DNA from: Pseudomonas moraviensis
GTDB lineage: Bacteria; Pseudomonadota; Gammaproteobacteria; Pseudomonadales; Pseudomonadaceae
Assembly: GCF_900105805.1 (NCBI RefSeq)
Contig: NZ_LT629788.1
Span: 3,224,001 to 3,288,000 of the forward strand
Direction: 5' to 3'
DNA: 64,000 nt
Below are positions 46,221-55,014 of this stretch, in pieces. The translations under genes and the position numbers were made by a program. Under the pieces are notes generated by a model. It saw only the letters and a list, made by a program, of their open reading frames with translations. It had not been told where the DNA came from and made no database searches. Within the stretch, counting starts at the first letter, position 1. Each line of letters starts with the position of its first letter.

Positions 46221-46598
46221 ATGAGCGAGCTCAAACGCGTAGAACGCATCGAATCCACCCCGTTCCAGTCGCCTTCGCACAAGAACGTGCACGGCTGGGA
46301 ACGCGTCGGCTCGTTGACCGGCGGCGTGCTGATGGTCGGCAAGGGCCTGCGCCGTGGCGGCGTGTTCGGCCTGATTCAAGTGGCGCTCGGCGGCATGGCC
46401 GTGGCCCGCGGCATCACCGGCCATTGCTCGGCGAAAAGCCTGTTGGAGAAAGGTCGTCAGGACATGAACAACGTACGGGCGAAGATCGAACGCGCCGGGG
46501 AAGAACTGAGCAAGCTGAAAACCAACGCCGAAGTTGCCACGGAAACGGCGACCGTTACCGGCAATGATTCGCTGACCTCGCCGAAAGCCGGCGTTTGA
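46221..46598 (+). CDS. DUF2892 domain protein
   Basis: A 125-residue protein. The middle has two hydrophobic segments (VGSLTGGVLMVGKGLRRGGV and FGLIQVALGGMAVARGITGH) that match DUF2892, followed by a charged helical tail (LEKGRQDMNNVRAKIERAGE). GGAGATAG precedes the ATG by four bases. It is probably a small inner-membrane protein of unknown function. It has no clear operon partner. Confidence 0.78.
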   Translation: MSELKRVERIESTPFQSPSHKNVHGWERVGSLTGGVLMVGKGLRRGGVFGLIQVALGGMAVARGITGHCSAKSLLEKGRQDMNNVRAKIERAGEELSKLKTNAEVATETATVTGNDSLTSPKAGV

Positions 46599-46625
46599 TC
46601 CAAATAATGCGTTGAGGCGAATTAC

Positions 46626-46698
46626 GCCATCGCGAGCAGGCTCACTCCTACAATTGAAACGCGTTCACCTGTAGGAGTGAGCCTGCTCGCGATAGCGG
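46626..46698. repeat. REP palindrome, family 1, inverted order
   Basis: GCCATCGCGAGCAGGCTCAC with TCCTACA first, then TGTAGGAGTGAGCCTGCTCG with CGATAGCG, centre 17 bases. Positioned between the convergent DUF2892 and ycgN genes. Confidence 0.92.
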
Positions 46699-46716
46699 TT
46701 TCGAATCCCTTCACCA

Positions 46717-47166
46717 TCAGCCCGCGCGAAAAATCAGGTGATCTTCCCAGTCATCCTCCGGCACGCTGCCTTCGGCGAGCATGCGTCCGGATTGGGAAAT
46801 TCGCTCGTGGTGCACAGCATCGCGATCACCGCACACCAGGTGATGCCATAACGGCAGATCCTTGCCTTCGCTGACCAGACGATATCCGCAGGTCGGCGGC
46901 AGCCATTTGAATTCTTCCGCCTGCCCAGGGGTGAGCTGGATGCAGTCAGGGACAAACTTGATCCGGTTCGGATAATCGCTGCACTGACAGGTCTTCAGAT
47001 CCAGCAGTTTGCAGGCGATGCGCGTGTAATAGACGCTGTTGTCTTCTTCATCCTCGAGCTTTTGCAGGCAGCACAGGCCGCAGCCGTCGCACAGCGATTC
47101 CCATTCCTCGTGATCGAGTTGATCGAGGGTTTTGCGTTTCCAGAACGGTTCGACAATGGCGGCCAT
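46717..47166 (-). CDS. YcgN family cysteine cluster protein (UPF0260)
   Basis: A 149-residue protein with the YcgN cysteine pattern: SLCDGCGLCCLQKLED, TRIACKLLDLKTCQCSDYPN, FVPDCIQL and LPPTCGYRL. The CxxCxxCC arrangement suggests metal or iron-sulfur binding, inferred from the residues. The function is not known. It is divergent from the interrupted nitroreductase gene. Confidence 0.9.
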   Translation of the reverse strand: MAAIVEPFWKRKTLDQLDHEEWESLCDGCGLCCLQKLEDEEDNSVYYTRIACKLLDLKTCQCSDYPNRIKFVPDCIQLTPGQAEEFKWLPPTCGYRLVSEGKDLPLWHHLVCGDRDAVHHERISQSGRMLAEGSVPEDDWEDHLIFRAG

Positions 47167-47330
47167 GGTTCAAGCATCAACATCAAGGTGGTGAAAAGGC
47201 CGCCAGTCTAGTGCCAGCGGGCGCGGTGGCCAAGCGCTGGCGACTGTCGGTAAATCCGCTTGTCAGCCCCAGCGCCGCCCAGTAGGGTTTTGCAGCGAAC
47301 TTCTCCCCATCCGTTGCAAGGAATCCGTGC

Positions 47331-47924
47331 ATGAGTGCCAACCCTCGCGTTGCCGATTACGCCATTCACCCGCAGTTCACCGAGCGCTGGTCGCCCCGCG
47401 CTTTTAACGGCGAAGCGATCCCTGAAGAGACCTTGCTGAGCTTCTTCGAAGCCGCGCGCTGGGCGCCGTCGGCGTACAACTCGTAACCGTGGCGTTTTCT
47501 CTATGCACGCCGCGATACGCAGAACTGGCAGCGTTATCTGGGCCTGCTCAACGAATTCAACCGCAGCTGGGCGCAGCATGCTTCAGCGCTGGTGATCGTG
47601 ATTTCGAAGACCACTTTCGTGGCACCGGGCGCTACCGAGGAAACCCCGGCGCTTTGGAGCACGTTCGATACCGGCTCGGCGTGGGGCCATCTGGCGCTGC
47701 AGGCGAGCCTCAGCGGCTGGCACACCCACGGCATGGCCGGTTTCGATCAGGAGCTGACCCGCAAGGAGCTGAACATTCCTGAGGAATATGCCCTGCATGC
47801 GGCGGTGGCGGTGGGCAAGCTCGGTGACAAGGCAACCCTGGCCGAGTACCTGCAAGCCCGCGAAACGCCGAGCCCGCGTCGTCCGCTGAGCGAGCTGGTG
47901 GCCGAAGGAGATTTCACTTTATAA
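47331..47924 (+). pseudogene. Nitroreductase family gene interrupted by an in-frame stop
   Basis: The frame from ATG 47331 gives MSANPRVADYAIHPQF ... AARWAPSAYNS and then meets TAA at 47484-47486; it continues without a break to 47924 with PWRFLYARRDTQNWQRYLGL, the flavin-binding SALVIVISKTTF and GSAWGHLALQASLSGWHTHG. The intact protein would have 197 residues, and the expected residue at the stop is Gln (AYNSQPWRF is the family pattern), so CAA or CAG became TAA. No other damage is seen, so the lesion is recent, a sequencing error or strain-specific. A restart, for example at GTG 47592, would give a truncated protein without the FMN loop. Confidence 0.87.
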
Positions 47925-47942
47925 GCCACGCCATAAAACCAC

Positions 47943-48032
47943 TGTAGGAGTGAGCCTGCTCGCGATGACGCCGTGTCAGTCGACATCAATGTTGACTGAC
48001 ACGCCGTCATCGCGAGCAGGCTCACTCCTACA
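47943..48032. repeat. REP palindrome, family 1, nearly perfect 90-base form
   Basis: Unlike most copies, the centre also pairs: GTGTCAGTCGACAT and ATGTTGACTGACAC differ at one base. The full element is an almost perfect hairpin with CA as loop. It lies between the interrupted nitroreductase gene and the convergent dehydrogenase gene. Confidence 0.93.
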
Positions 48033-48049
48033 AGGGGTACCGCGCAGAA

Positions 48050-48982
48050 TCAGTAACCTCGGGTGAAATCCACTTCCCCACGCAACGCCTCACCCGCCTC
48101 ATACGCCTTCAGGTTCTGCACAAACAAATCCACCATCAGCGCCGGCGACGTTGGTGCCGAGCTGTGCCCGGTCAGCAGCAAGCCCCACGCGGTCCAGAAT
48201 GGATGGCGTTGCGGCAATGGCTCCTGACGGCAGACGTCAATCACCGCACCGGCCAGGTGCCCTTCCTTCAAGGCCTCGACCAGATCGGCATCGACCACCG
48301 CGACACCGCGCCCGGCGTTGATGAACAACCCGGTCGGCTTGAATTGCTTGAACAGCGCTGCGTCGTAGATATCGTGGGTGTGTTCGGTGTTCGGCAGCAG
48401 GTTGACCACGTAATCCACCTCGCCCACCAGACGCGGAAGATCGGCCAGCGCGCCGACTTCGACGAACGGCGCCTGTGCGCGGGCGCTGCTGGCGATGCCG
48501 TACAACTCGACGCCGAATGGCAGGAGAAATTGCGCGACACTCTGGCCGATGTCACCGGTGCCGACGATCAGCACCTTGCGCCCGACCAGACTCTGACCGC
48601 TGCGGTTGTCCCACTTGCGCTCGACCTGGCTGACCAGCCGCGCCAGCACTTCGCGCTCATGGCCGAGGATGTAGGTCAGCACGTATTCGGCCATGACCTG
48701 ACCGAAAATCCCCACCGCACGGGTCAGGCGATAATCGCGGCGCAAGCCGTCGGCGAGCAGCGGCGTGATACCGGCCCAGGTCGATTGCAGCCATTGCGGT
48801 TGATGGCCCTGGCGCAGCAGGGTCGCCAGCAGGTCCGGCTGGCCCAGCCAGACCGGGCAATCGGCGGCCTGACGCGCCAGTTCGGCGGAGTCGCCGCTGG
48901 TCAGGACTTCAAGCTCGGGCAGTGCCTGACGCAGCAGTCGGGCGTATATCGCGTGGTCGTGTTCGGCAATCAGAACGCGCAT
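48050..48982 (-). CDS. D-2-hydroxyacid dehydrogenase (GhrA-like)
   Basis: A 310-residue NAD(P)-dependent dehydrogenase, close in length to E. coli GhrA (312), which reduces glyoxylate and hydroxypyruvate. The Rossmann motif is VLIVGTGDIGQSVAQFLLP (residues 137-155); VNLLPNTEHTHDIYD follows, NAGRGVAVVDADLVEAL gives the catalytic Arg region, VIDVCRQEPLP the Glu, and LLTGHSSAPTSP the catalytic His. The ATG at 48982 has AAAGG seven bases upstream. The actual substrate is not certain. Confidence 0.87.
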   Translation of the reverse strand: MRVLIAEHDHAIYARLLRQALPELEVLTSGDSAELARQAADCPVWLGQPDLLATLLRQGHQPQWLQSTWAGITPLLADGLRRDYRLTRAVGIFGQVMAEYVLTYILGHEREVLARLVSQVERKWDNRSGQSLVGRKVLIVGTGDIGQSVAQFLLPFGVELYGIASSARAQAPFVEVGALADLPRLVGEVDYVVNLLPNTEHTHDIYDAALFKQFKPTGLFINAGRGVAVVDADLVEALKEGHLAGAVIDVCRQEPLPQRHPFWTAWGLLLTGHSSAPTSPALMVDLFVQNLKAYEAGEALRGEVDFTRGY

Positions 48983-49087
48983 CTTCAAACCTTTCGCAAA
49001 CCGTGCAGACGGCCGCCGGGATCGGGCCGGCCATCGCGGTAAAAACAGTTCCAGGGTTAACCGAGGCCCAGGACAGGGCCTCGCGGG

Positions 49088-49381
49088 TCAGACCGGGTCG
49101 TTGCGTCGCAGCAACTCTTCGGGCAAGTGCTCGATGTACTCGTCCTCGGCCGGTGGCATTTGCAGGTGATAGCCCTGCTTGTCGAGGTTTTCCAGGACCA
49201 CGGTGATGTCTTCGCTGGCCAGCTTGCGCTCGGGCGACAACACCAGATCGAAGGAATGCTTCGCTTTGCCGAAAGCCGTCATCAGCGCTTCCGGCACGCG
49301 CTCGAGCGCATCGCTCTTGAGCACATAGAGATACATGCCGCTGCGCTTGGAGCTTTGGTAGATGGAGCAAATACGTTTCAA
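49088..49381 (-). CDS. YcgL domain protein
   Basis: A 97-residue YcgL-family protein starting LKRICSIYQSSKRSG and containing MYLYVLKSDALERVPEALM and GYHLQMPPAEDEYIEHLPEE. The start is a TTG at 49381 that overlaps the rnd stop (TTGA), with GGAGAA six bases upstream inside rnd, so it is translationally coupled. The role is unknown; in enterobacteria it lies near minCDE. The alternative ATG start 15 codons later would remove a conserved part. Confidence 0.9.
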   Translation of the reverse strand: MKRICSIYQSSKRSGMYLYVLKSDALERVPEALMTAFGKAKHSFDLVLSPERKLASEDITVVLENLDKQGYHLQMPPAEDEYIEHLPEELLRRNDPV

Positions 49382-50511
49382 GGCTGTTCTCCGGCGGTGG
49401 ACAGGCTGTCGAGCAGCTTCTGACCGAGCAATTCGCGGCGCCAGCCACGCAGCGAATCGGGCAATTGGTAAGGCCCCTCGGGGAAGCCGCTTTTGACCAG
49501 GGCTTCGAGGGTTTTCTTGCGCAGCATCAGTTCCGGGGCGATCCCGAGGCGTTCGGCCTCGGCCTGACCCAGCGCGCGCAGTTGCTTGATCAACGCAGCA
49601 GCTTCGATCGGCAACGGCTCCGGCACTGCCGGTGGCCATTGATCAGGGCCCACACTGCCAGAGCGCTTGATCAGATCAAGCAGAAACTGGCCGTCCTGAC
49701 GCACGGTACGCGGGTGCATGTCTTCGATCTTGCCCAGCGCCGCGAGGTTATCCGGCTGCGTGCGGGCCAAGGGCCACAGCGAGTGTTCACGAACAATGCG
49801 GTTACGCGGCAAGTCACGGGCGCGGGCTTCTTTTTCGCGCCAGGCGCACAGCTCACGCAGCACGGCCAGTTGCGCGCGGGACAGCTTCCACGCCAGTTTC
49901 GCCTCGCGATAGACCTCGTAAGGATCGGTTTCGCGGCGCAGGTTGGCGACCAGTTCGGCGCCATCTTCCAGTACCCAGGCGAACTTGTCGTCGGACAGCT
50001 TGGGCCGCAACTCGACGAACACCTCGGCCAGATGCACGGCGTCTTCGGCGGCATAGCTGATCTGGGTTTCGGACAACGGACGCTGCAACCAGTCGGAGCG
50101 GGTTTCACCCTTGGGCAGGTCGATGCCGAGCACTTCCTGCACCAATCGCGAGTAGCCCATGGAAAAACCGAGGTTCAGGTAAGCGGCGGCCAGTTGCGTG
50201 TCGAACAGCGGCGCCGGCAGGCTGCCGGTCAGGCGCAACAGCACTTCGAGGTCTTCGCTGCAGGCGTGCAGGACTTTGAGGACCGCCGGGTTTTCCAGCA
50301 ACGCGGCCAGCGGTTGCCAGGCGTTGATGGTCAGCGGATCGATCAGGTAGGCGCGTTTACCGTCGCCGATCTGCAACAGGCCGGCAATCGGGTAGAAGGT
50401 GTCGACCCGCATGAATTCGGTGTCGAGGGCAACGAACGGCAGTTGCTGCCACTCGGCGCAAAACTGCGCGAGGCTTTCGTTGTCGCGAATCCAGTGAATA
50501 TCGATAGCCAC
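49378..50511 (-). CDS. rnd: Ribonuclease D
   Basis: A 377-residue 3'-to-5' exoribonuclease for tRNA and small RNA maturation. The DEDDy residues are seen in FVALDTEFMRVDTFYP (Asp30 and Glu32), LKVLHACSEDLEVL, and the final SYAAEDAVHLAEVF with Tyr and Asp. Two HRDC-type helical domains follow (AVLRELCAWREKEARARDLP and later). The start is the GTG at 50511, with GGGAG seven bases upstream. Coupled to ycgL. Confidence 0.93.
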   Translation of the reverse strand: MAIDIHWIRDNESLAQFCAEWQQLPFVALDTEFMRVDTFYPIAGLLQIGDGKRAYLIDPLTINAWQPLAALLENPAVLKVLHACSEDLEVLLRLTGSLPAPLFDTQLAAAYLNLGFSMGYSRLVQEVLGIDLPKGETRSDWLQRPLSETQISYAAEDAVHLAEVFVELRPKLSDDKFAWVLEDGAELVANLRRETDPYEVYREAKLAWKLSRAQLAVLRELCAWREKEARARDLPRNRIVREHSLWPLARTQPDNLAALGKIEDMHPRTVRQDGQFLLDLIKRSGSVGPDQWPPAVPEPLPIEAAALIKQLRALGQAEAERLGIAPELMLRKKTLEALVKSGFPEGPYQLPDSLRGWRRELLGQKLLDSLSTAGEQP

Positions 50512-50640
50512 ACGGCTCTCCCTTGAAGAATGGCGCGCAGTATATATCGCCACTGGCGATTTACGCGCCTTTGAAGGGCAAGAGCTGTAAGGAAATGTCT
50601 TGCCTGCCAGCAAGAATAGTCTGACAGCGGAAACAGAAAG

Positions 50641-50664
50641 GCCCGTCGCATCAGCGCGACGGGC
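50641..50664 (-). terminator. Likely terminator of the eptA-type gene
   Basis: GCCCGTCGC (50641-50649) and GCGACGGGC (50656-50664) are perfect complements. On the minus strand it is followed by CTTTCTGTTTCC, a moderate U-rich stretch, ten bases after the stop codon of the transferase gene. Confidence 0.65.
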
Positions 50665-50674
50665 AGGAAATGCC

Positions 50675-52324
50675 TCACTGCTTGGCCAGTACGCCGTCGA
50701 TCACCGCGCCGCGACAGCCGGCAAACATGTCCAGCGCCGGCTGGTACACGCTGCTGCGCACCTCGAGCAGGCCAAGCATGGAGTGGAACAGGTTGTCCTG
50801 ACTCAGCGGCTTGTCGCGGCTCAGTTGCAGGCAATGCGTATCGACCGAGTAGGCTTTCTGATAGCTGTCGGAGAACCACGCCAGCATCGCTACATGCTTC
50901 TGCTGCTCGGGCGCCAGCATGTACGGCGTGCCGTGCAGAAACAGGTTGTATTCGCCCAGCGATTCACCGTGATCCGACAGATAGAGCATGGCGGTGTCGA
51001 CTTTGTCCTGATTGCTGCGCAGCACATCGATCAGGCTCGCCAGCACATGATCGGTGTAGACCAGCGTGTTGTCGTAACCGTTGACGATACTTTCGCGGCT
51101 GCAATTGTTCAGCGCGTTACTCTCACAGACCGGGGTGAAGTGTTCGTACTCCTTGGGATAACGCTTGAAGTAATCCGGGCCGTGACTGCCCATCTGGTGC
51201 AGAACCAGCACCGTGTCTTTATCCAGGTGATCGATAAAGCTCTGCAAACCCTGCAGGAGGATTTCATCGCGGCATTCGCTGTTGGCGCACAACGCCGGGT
51301 CCTGCAATTTGCTGACATCCTGCACCGTGACCCGGTCGCAAGTGCCTTTGCAGCCGGACTGGTTATCGCGCCAGATCACATCGATGCCGGCGCGCTTGAG
51401 CACATCGAGCAAACCCTCTTCATTCTTGGCCTTGCTGGCGTTGTAATCCTTGCGGCCCATGTTGGAGAACATGCATGGCACCGAGATCGCGGTCTCCGTG
51501 CCGCAGGAATGCACATCGGTAAAGGCGATCAGCCCCGCCTCTTTGTCCAGTTGCGGCGTGGTGTCCCGGTCGTAACCGAGAATGCCGAAGTTCTGCGCCC
51601 GCGCACTTTCCCCGACCACCAGCACGGTCAGCGATTTGCGGGGCCGGAATTGCAAGTCGGGATTGCGCTGGGCATCTACGCCAATCTTGATGAACGGCTG
51701 CTGTGCCGAGACGACTTGCTCTTGCAGGTAGCCGAGGGACGCGCCGATGTAATTGCTCGGCACCAGCATCAGGCGAATTTCATGATGGTTGCGAAACAAC
51801 GAAGACAACCCCTGATAGTTGGCCAGTGCCACGACACCGATCACCGCCGCAGAGGCGACACTGACAATAACTTTGCTGAACAACTCACGATGCCAGCGCC
51901 GATAAGTGACCGGCACTTTCCATAACATCAAACACGGCAAAATACCCAGCAAGACAATATAGGCAAACAACTTCATTGAAAGCAGATCACGCACTTCCGT
52001 CGCATTGGTTTCAGCGAGGTTTCGCAACATGCCGGCATCGATCATCACGCCGTATTGGCTCATGAAATAAGCCACGCCAGCGCTGATTAAAAACAACAGG
52101 GTCAATAACGGTTTGAGCAGGGGGCGGAAAGCGAACAACGTCAGGACAATATTGAACGCGGCGAAGATCATCACGCCGAACGCCAGGCGCAGGACGCTGC
52201 CCTTGCCATCGGCGGCGGTTATCTCGAACAGATGTTGCCAGAGCACTAGGTTGAAACCGAGCAACAAAAAGGCGCTGGCGAACAACGTCACCCATTCCGG
52301 GCGCACGGCTTTTAACTTCAACAT
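50675..52324 (-). CDS. eptA: Phosphoethanolamine-lipid A transferase (EptA type)
   Basis: A 549-residue inner-membrane enzyme that adds phosphoethanolamine to lipid A, which lowers binding of cationic peptides such as polymyxin. There are five N-terminal membrane segments (first PEWVTLFASAFLLLGFNLVL), then the periplasmic sulfatase-fold domain: LVVGESARAQNFGILGYDRD, SCGTETAISVPCMFSN with the catalytic Thr, LVLHQMGSHGPDY and YLSDHGESLGE for the zinc site. Six cysteines could form the disulfides typical of EptA. The start is ATG 52324; an ATG 17 codons earlier is in frame. Symbol by family. Confidence 0.9.
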   Translation of the reverse strand: MLKLKAVRPEWVTLFASAFLLLGFNLVLWQHLFEITAADGKGSVLRLAFGVMIFAAFNIVLTLFAFRPLLKPLLTLLFLISAGVAYFMSQYGVMIDAGMLRNLAETNATEVRDLLSMKLFAYIVLLGILPCLMLWKVPVTYRRWHRELFSKVIVSVASAAVIGVVALANYQGLSSLFRNHHEIRLMLVPSNYIGASLGYLQEQVVSAQQPFIKIGVDAQRNPDLQFRPRKSLTVLVVGESARAQNFGILGYDRDTTPQLDKEAGLIAFTDVHSCGTETAISVPCMFSNMGRKDYNASKAKNEEGLLDVLKRAGIDVIWRDNQSGCKGTCDRVTVQDVSKLQDPALCANSECRDEILLQGLQSFIDHLDKDTVLVLHQMGSHGPDYFKRYPKEYEHFTPVCESNALNNCSRESIVNGYDNTLVYTDHVLASLIDVLRSNQDKVDTAMLYLSDHGESLGEYNLFLHGTPYMLAPEQQKHVAMLAWFSDSYQKAYSVDTHCLQLSRDKPLSQDNLFHSMLGLLEVRSSVYQPALDMFAGCRGAVIDGVLAKQ

Positions 52325-52529
52325 GATGAGTGACTGTTCCTGAAAGAAGAGCCTCGTCACTTGTGAAAATTTCATTCACCGAGGCATGACAAACTTTAGG
52401 CAGCCATGGATCAATTTTTCGTGAAAAAGATGCTAATGATTAGTTGCCTTCGGGCATTGTTCTGGAAGTTTGCGCGTATTTGCGAATGGTTCAGGTTTCA
52501 TTCAGTTAATTGCCCAGCTACGCCCCCCC

Positions 52530-52618
52530 TGTAGGAGTGAGCCTGCTCGCGATAGCGGTGTGTCAGTCAATATTTATTCATCTGATACATCGCTATCGCG
52601 AGCAGGCTCACTCCTACA
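52530..52618. repeat. REP palindrome, family 1
   Basis: Arms TGTAGGAGTGAGCCTGCTCG with CGATAGCG and the complement CGCTATCGCGAGCAGGCTCA with CTCCTACA around a 33-base centre. It sits in the upstream gap between the divergent eptA and MFS genes, one of few copies at 5' ends. Confidence 0.92.
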
Positions 52619-52726
52619 CGGGGATGCGGTGTTATCGAGTTTTCAGGTCTGGCGCGGGATTTTCTGATTTGCCGATCTGCGCGACGCGACGCCTAATCAT
52701 CAGCTTCCGCAATCGAAGGCCTGCTG

Positions 52727-53899
52727 ATGAATCATCACCGCCCCGCCGCTTGGCTGATGTTCGCGATCATCCTTGTCGCACTTAATCTGCGCACATCAAT
52801 GGCCGCCGTGGGACCGTTGCTGTCGGCGATCCGTGGCGATATCCCGTTGAGCTTCGGCGCTGCCTCCCTGCTGACGATGTTGCCGGTCATGGCCATGGGG
52901 CTGGCGATGTTCTTCGGCCTGAGCGTCAGCCAGCGCTTCGGCGAACAGCGCACGGTGCTGCTGTCGTTGCTGATCATCGGGCTGGCGACGCTGTCGCGGT
53001 TGTTTATCGATTCGGCTCTTGCGCTGATCCTCAGCGCCATAGTGGCCGGCATCGGCATCGCCATGATTCAAGCGTTGATGCCGGCGCTGATCAAGTCGCG
53101 CTTTCCCGACAAAGTAGCGTTATGCATGGGCGTCTACGTGACGTCGATCATGGGCGGCGCGGCGATTGCCGCATCATTGGCGCCACTGGTGATGGTGCAG
53201 ACCGGCAACTGGCGCGCAGGGCTGGCCGTTTGGGCCGCGCTGGCGGTGCTCGCCTTGCTGGTCTGGGCTCTACAGCCCGCGCGTGCCATATCAAGAGGGA
53301 TCAAGCGGGAGTCTGTTATCACCCGCCGTCGCGCCTGGTTGCTGGCGATTTTCTTTGGGCTCGGTACGGCGTCCTACACCTGTGTCCTCGCCTGGCTCGC
53401 CCCGTACTACGTGGAAAAGGGCTGGAGCGAACAACACGCCGGGCTGCTGTTGGGTTTTCTCACAGCGATGGAGGTCATTTCCGGCTTGGCGGTGCCTGCG
53501 ATTGCCAACCGCAGCCGTGATCGACGCGCAATATTGGCGGCTCTGCTGTTACTGATCATCGGCGGTTTCTGCGGGCTGATTCTCGCACCGGCGCAGCTGG
53601 CCCTGCTCTGGCCGTGTCTGTTGGGACTGGGTATTGGCGGTCTGTTTCCGATGAGCCTGATCGTCGCGCTCGATCATTGCGACGACCCGCAGCAGGCCGG
53701 TGGCCTCACTGCATTTGTGCAGGGTATCGGTTACCTGATCGCTGGCCTCTCGCCGCTATTGGCAGGGACAATTCGTGATCGGCTGGGCAGTTTTGAAGGC
53801 GCGTGGTGGGCGCTGACTGCGGTGATGGTGAGCATGTTGCTGATGGTCGTGCGCTTCAATCCTCGCCATTACACACGTCACTTGCCTTGCCCGGGCTAG
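52727..53899 (+). CDS. CynX/NimT family MFS transporter
   Basis: A 390-residue major facilitator with twelve hydrophobic segments. The first helix NLRTSMAAVGPLLSAIRGDI is the signature of the CynX/NimT (cyanate/nitroimidazole) subgroup; GLSVSQRFGEQRTVLLSLLI follows helix 2, and WLAPYYVEKGWSEQHAGLLL and GIGGLFPMSLIVALDHCDDP are in the second half. The substrate is unknown; no cyanase gene is near. It is not clearly linked to the next LysR gene, which begins 176 bases downstream. Confidence 0.86.
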   Translation: MNHHRPAAWLMFAIILVALNLRTSMAAVGPLLSAIRGDIPLSFGAASLLTMLPVMAMGLAMFFGLSVSQRFGEQRTVLLSLLIIGLATLSRLFIDSALALILSAIVAGIGIAMIQALMPALIKSRFPDKVALCMGVYVTSIMGGAAIAASLAPLVMVQTGNWRAGLAVWAALAVLALLVWALQPARAISRGIKRESVITRRRAWLLAIFFGLGTASYTCVLAWLAPYYVEKGWSEQHAGLLLGFLTAMEVISGLAVPAIANRSRDRRAILAALLLLIIGGFCGLILAPAQLALLWPCLLGLGIGGLFPMSLIVALDHCDDPQQAGGLTAFVQGIGYLIAGLSPLLAGTIRDRLGSFEGAWWALTAVMVSMLLMVVRFNPRHYTRHLPCPG

Positions 53900-54034
53900 A
53901 GGCCTCTGGCCATCTTTTCCGCACGAAATAGGCAACGTCGTGTTACTAAAAGTTTCTGTCCCACATGTGTCCGTGAAATGTCCTACGAGGGTTTCTCCTG
54001 GCACCATCGTTCCGCTAGGATCGTACGCACACGT

Positions 54035-54053
54035 TTGCGCGAATTCTGCGCAA
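54035..54053. promoter_or_regulatory. Candidate LysR operator palindrome
   Basis: TTGCGC-GAATTCT-GCGCAA is a perfect inverted repeat of six bases per arm, 22 bases before the LysR gene's ATG. It fits the T-N11-A pattern of LysR sites and could mediate autoregulation. Confidence 0.4.
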
Positions 54054-54075
54054 GGGGCACAGCGAGACGGAACTC

Positions 54076-55011
54076 ATGCTGAACAGTAATTTGCTTCGCA
54101 AGCTCGACATGCAGGATTTGATGGTATTTGTTGCTGTGTATGAGCAGAGCAGTGTCACCGATGTCTCGGAAACCCTGTTTGTCAGTCAGTCCACTGTCAG
54201 TTATTGCCTGAAGAAACTGCGCACCAGTTTCGAAGACGAATTGTTCATCAACACCCGCACGGGCATGCGCCCGACTTACAAGGCCTGCAGCATGTACGGC
54301 CATGTGCAGAAGATCCTCGAAAGCATCAACCTCTGCCACGCCGGAGCACCGGCCTTCGACCCGAGCCGGCAGGCGGTGACCTTCAACATCTGCGCCCCGG
54401 AATATTTCGAGCAGTTGATCCTGCCGCGCCTGTTGAAGCGCTTCGACTTCGACGATTTGCCGGTGATGGTCAACATGCACAAGTTCGAAACCGACGTGCC
54501 CGCCGATGAGTTACGCGACGGCTCACTCGACCTGGTGATCAGTTTCGGCCCGCACTTTCATCGCCAGCATGCGGATCTGAAATCGCGGATGTTGCTTGAA
54601 GATGACCTGGTCTGCGTCTTCGACAAGCGCGCCACGCCATTGGAACCGCGTTTGAGCCTGCAAGCATTTACCGAGCGTCGGCATGTGTTCCCGACGCCGT
54701 GGACATCGAGCACCAACATGGTCGACGGCTGGCTGGCGCGCCAGGCGCAGAAACGCCAGATCGTCGCGCGATCAAACAGCTACAGCGCCGCGTTGAAGAT
54801 GATCACCGGCACTGACTTCATCCTCACCCTGCCCCGGCGCATCCAGCGTTTGCTGACCAATGACGCGGTATTCAAACACTGCGAGGCACCCAACGGTTTG
54901 CCGGGCTTCACCCTCGATATGCAGTGGAGCCAGAACGTCGATCAGGACAGCGCCAATGTCTGGCTGCGCGAGCAGGTGATTCAGGTGTGCAGCGAGCTGG
55001 AAAGCGCCTGA
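54076..55011 (+). CDS. LysR family transcriptional regulator (NodD/LeuO-like)
   Basis: A 311-residue LysR-type protein. The DNA-binding region DLMVFVAVYEQSSVTDVSET with LFVSQSTVSYCLKKLRTSFE lies at residues 14-60. The effector domain (VTFNICAPEYFEQLILPRLL onwards) resembles the LeuO/NodD/NahR branch. Its target is unknown; it ends three bases from the stop codon of the convergent CHMI-type gene. Confidence 0.9.
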   Translation: MLNSNLLRKLDMQDLMVFVAVYEQSSVTDVSETLFVSQSTVSYCLKKLRTSFEDELFINTRTGMRPTYKACSMYGHVQKILESINLCHAGAPAFDPSRQAVTFNICAPEYFEQLILPRLLKRFDFDDLPVMVNMHKFETDVPADELRDGSLDLVISFGPHFHRQHADLKSRMLLEDDLVCVFDKRATPLEPRLSLQAFTERRHVFPTPWTSSTNMVDGWLARQAQKRQIVARSNSYSAALKMITGTDFILTLPRRIQRLLTNDAVFKHCEAPNGLPGFTLDMQWSQNVDQDSANVWLREQVIQVCSELESA

Positions 55012-55014
55012 GCC

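Noticed and set aside
47484..47486. In-frame stop considered as recoding (selenocysteine or pyrrolysine)
   Set aside because: The codon is TAA, not TGA or TAG, and the family has Gln there; a nonsense change or sequencing error is simpler.
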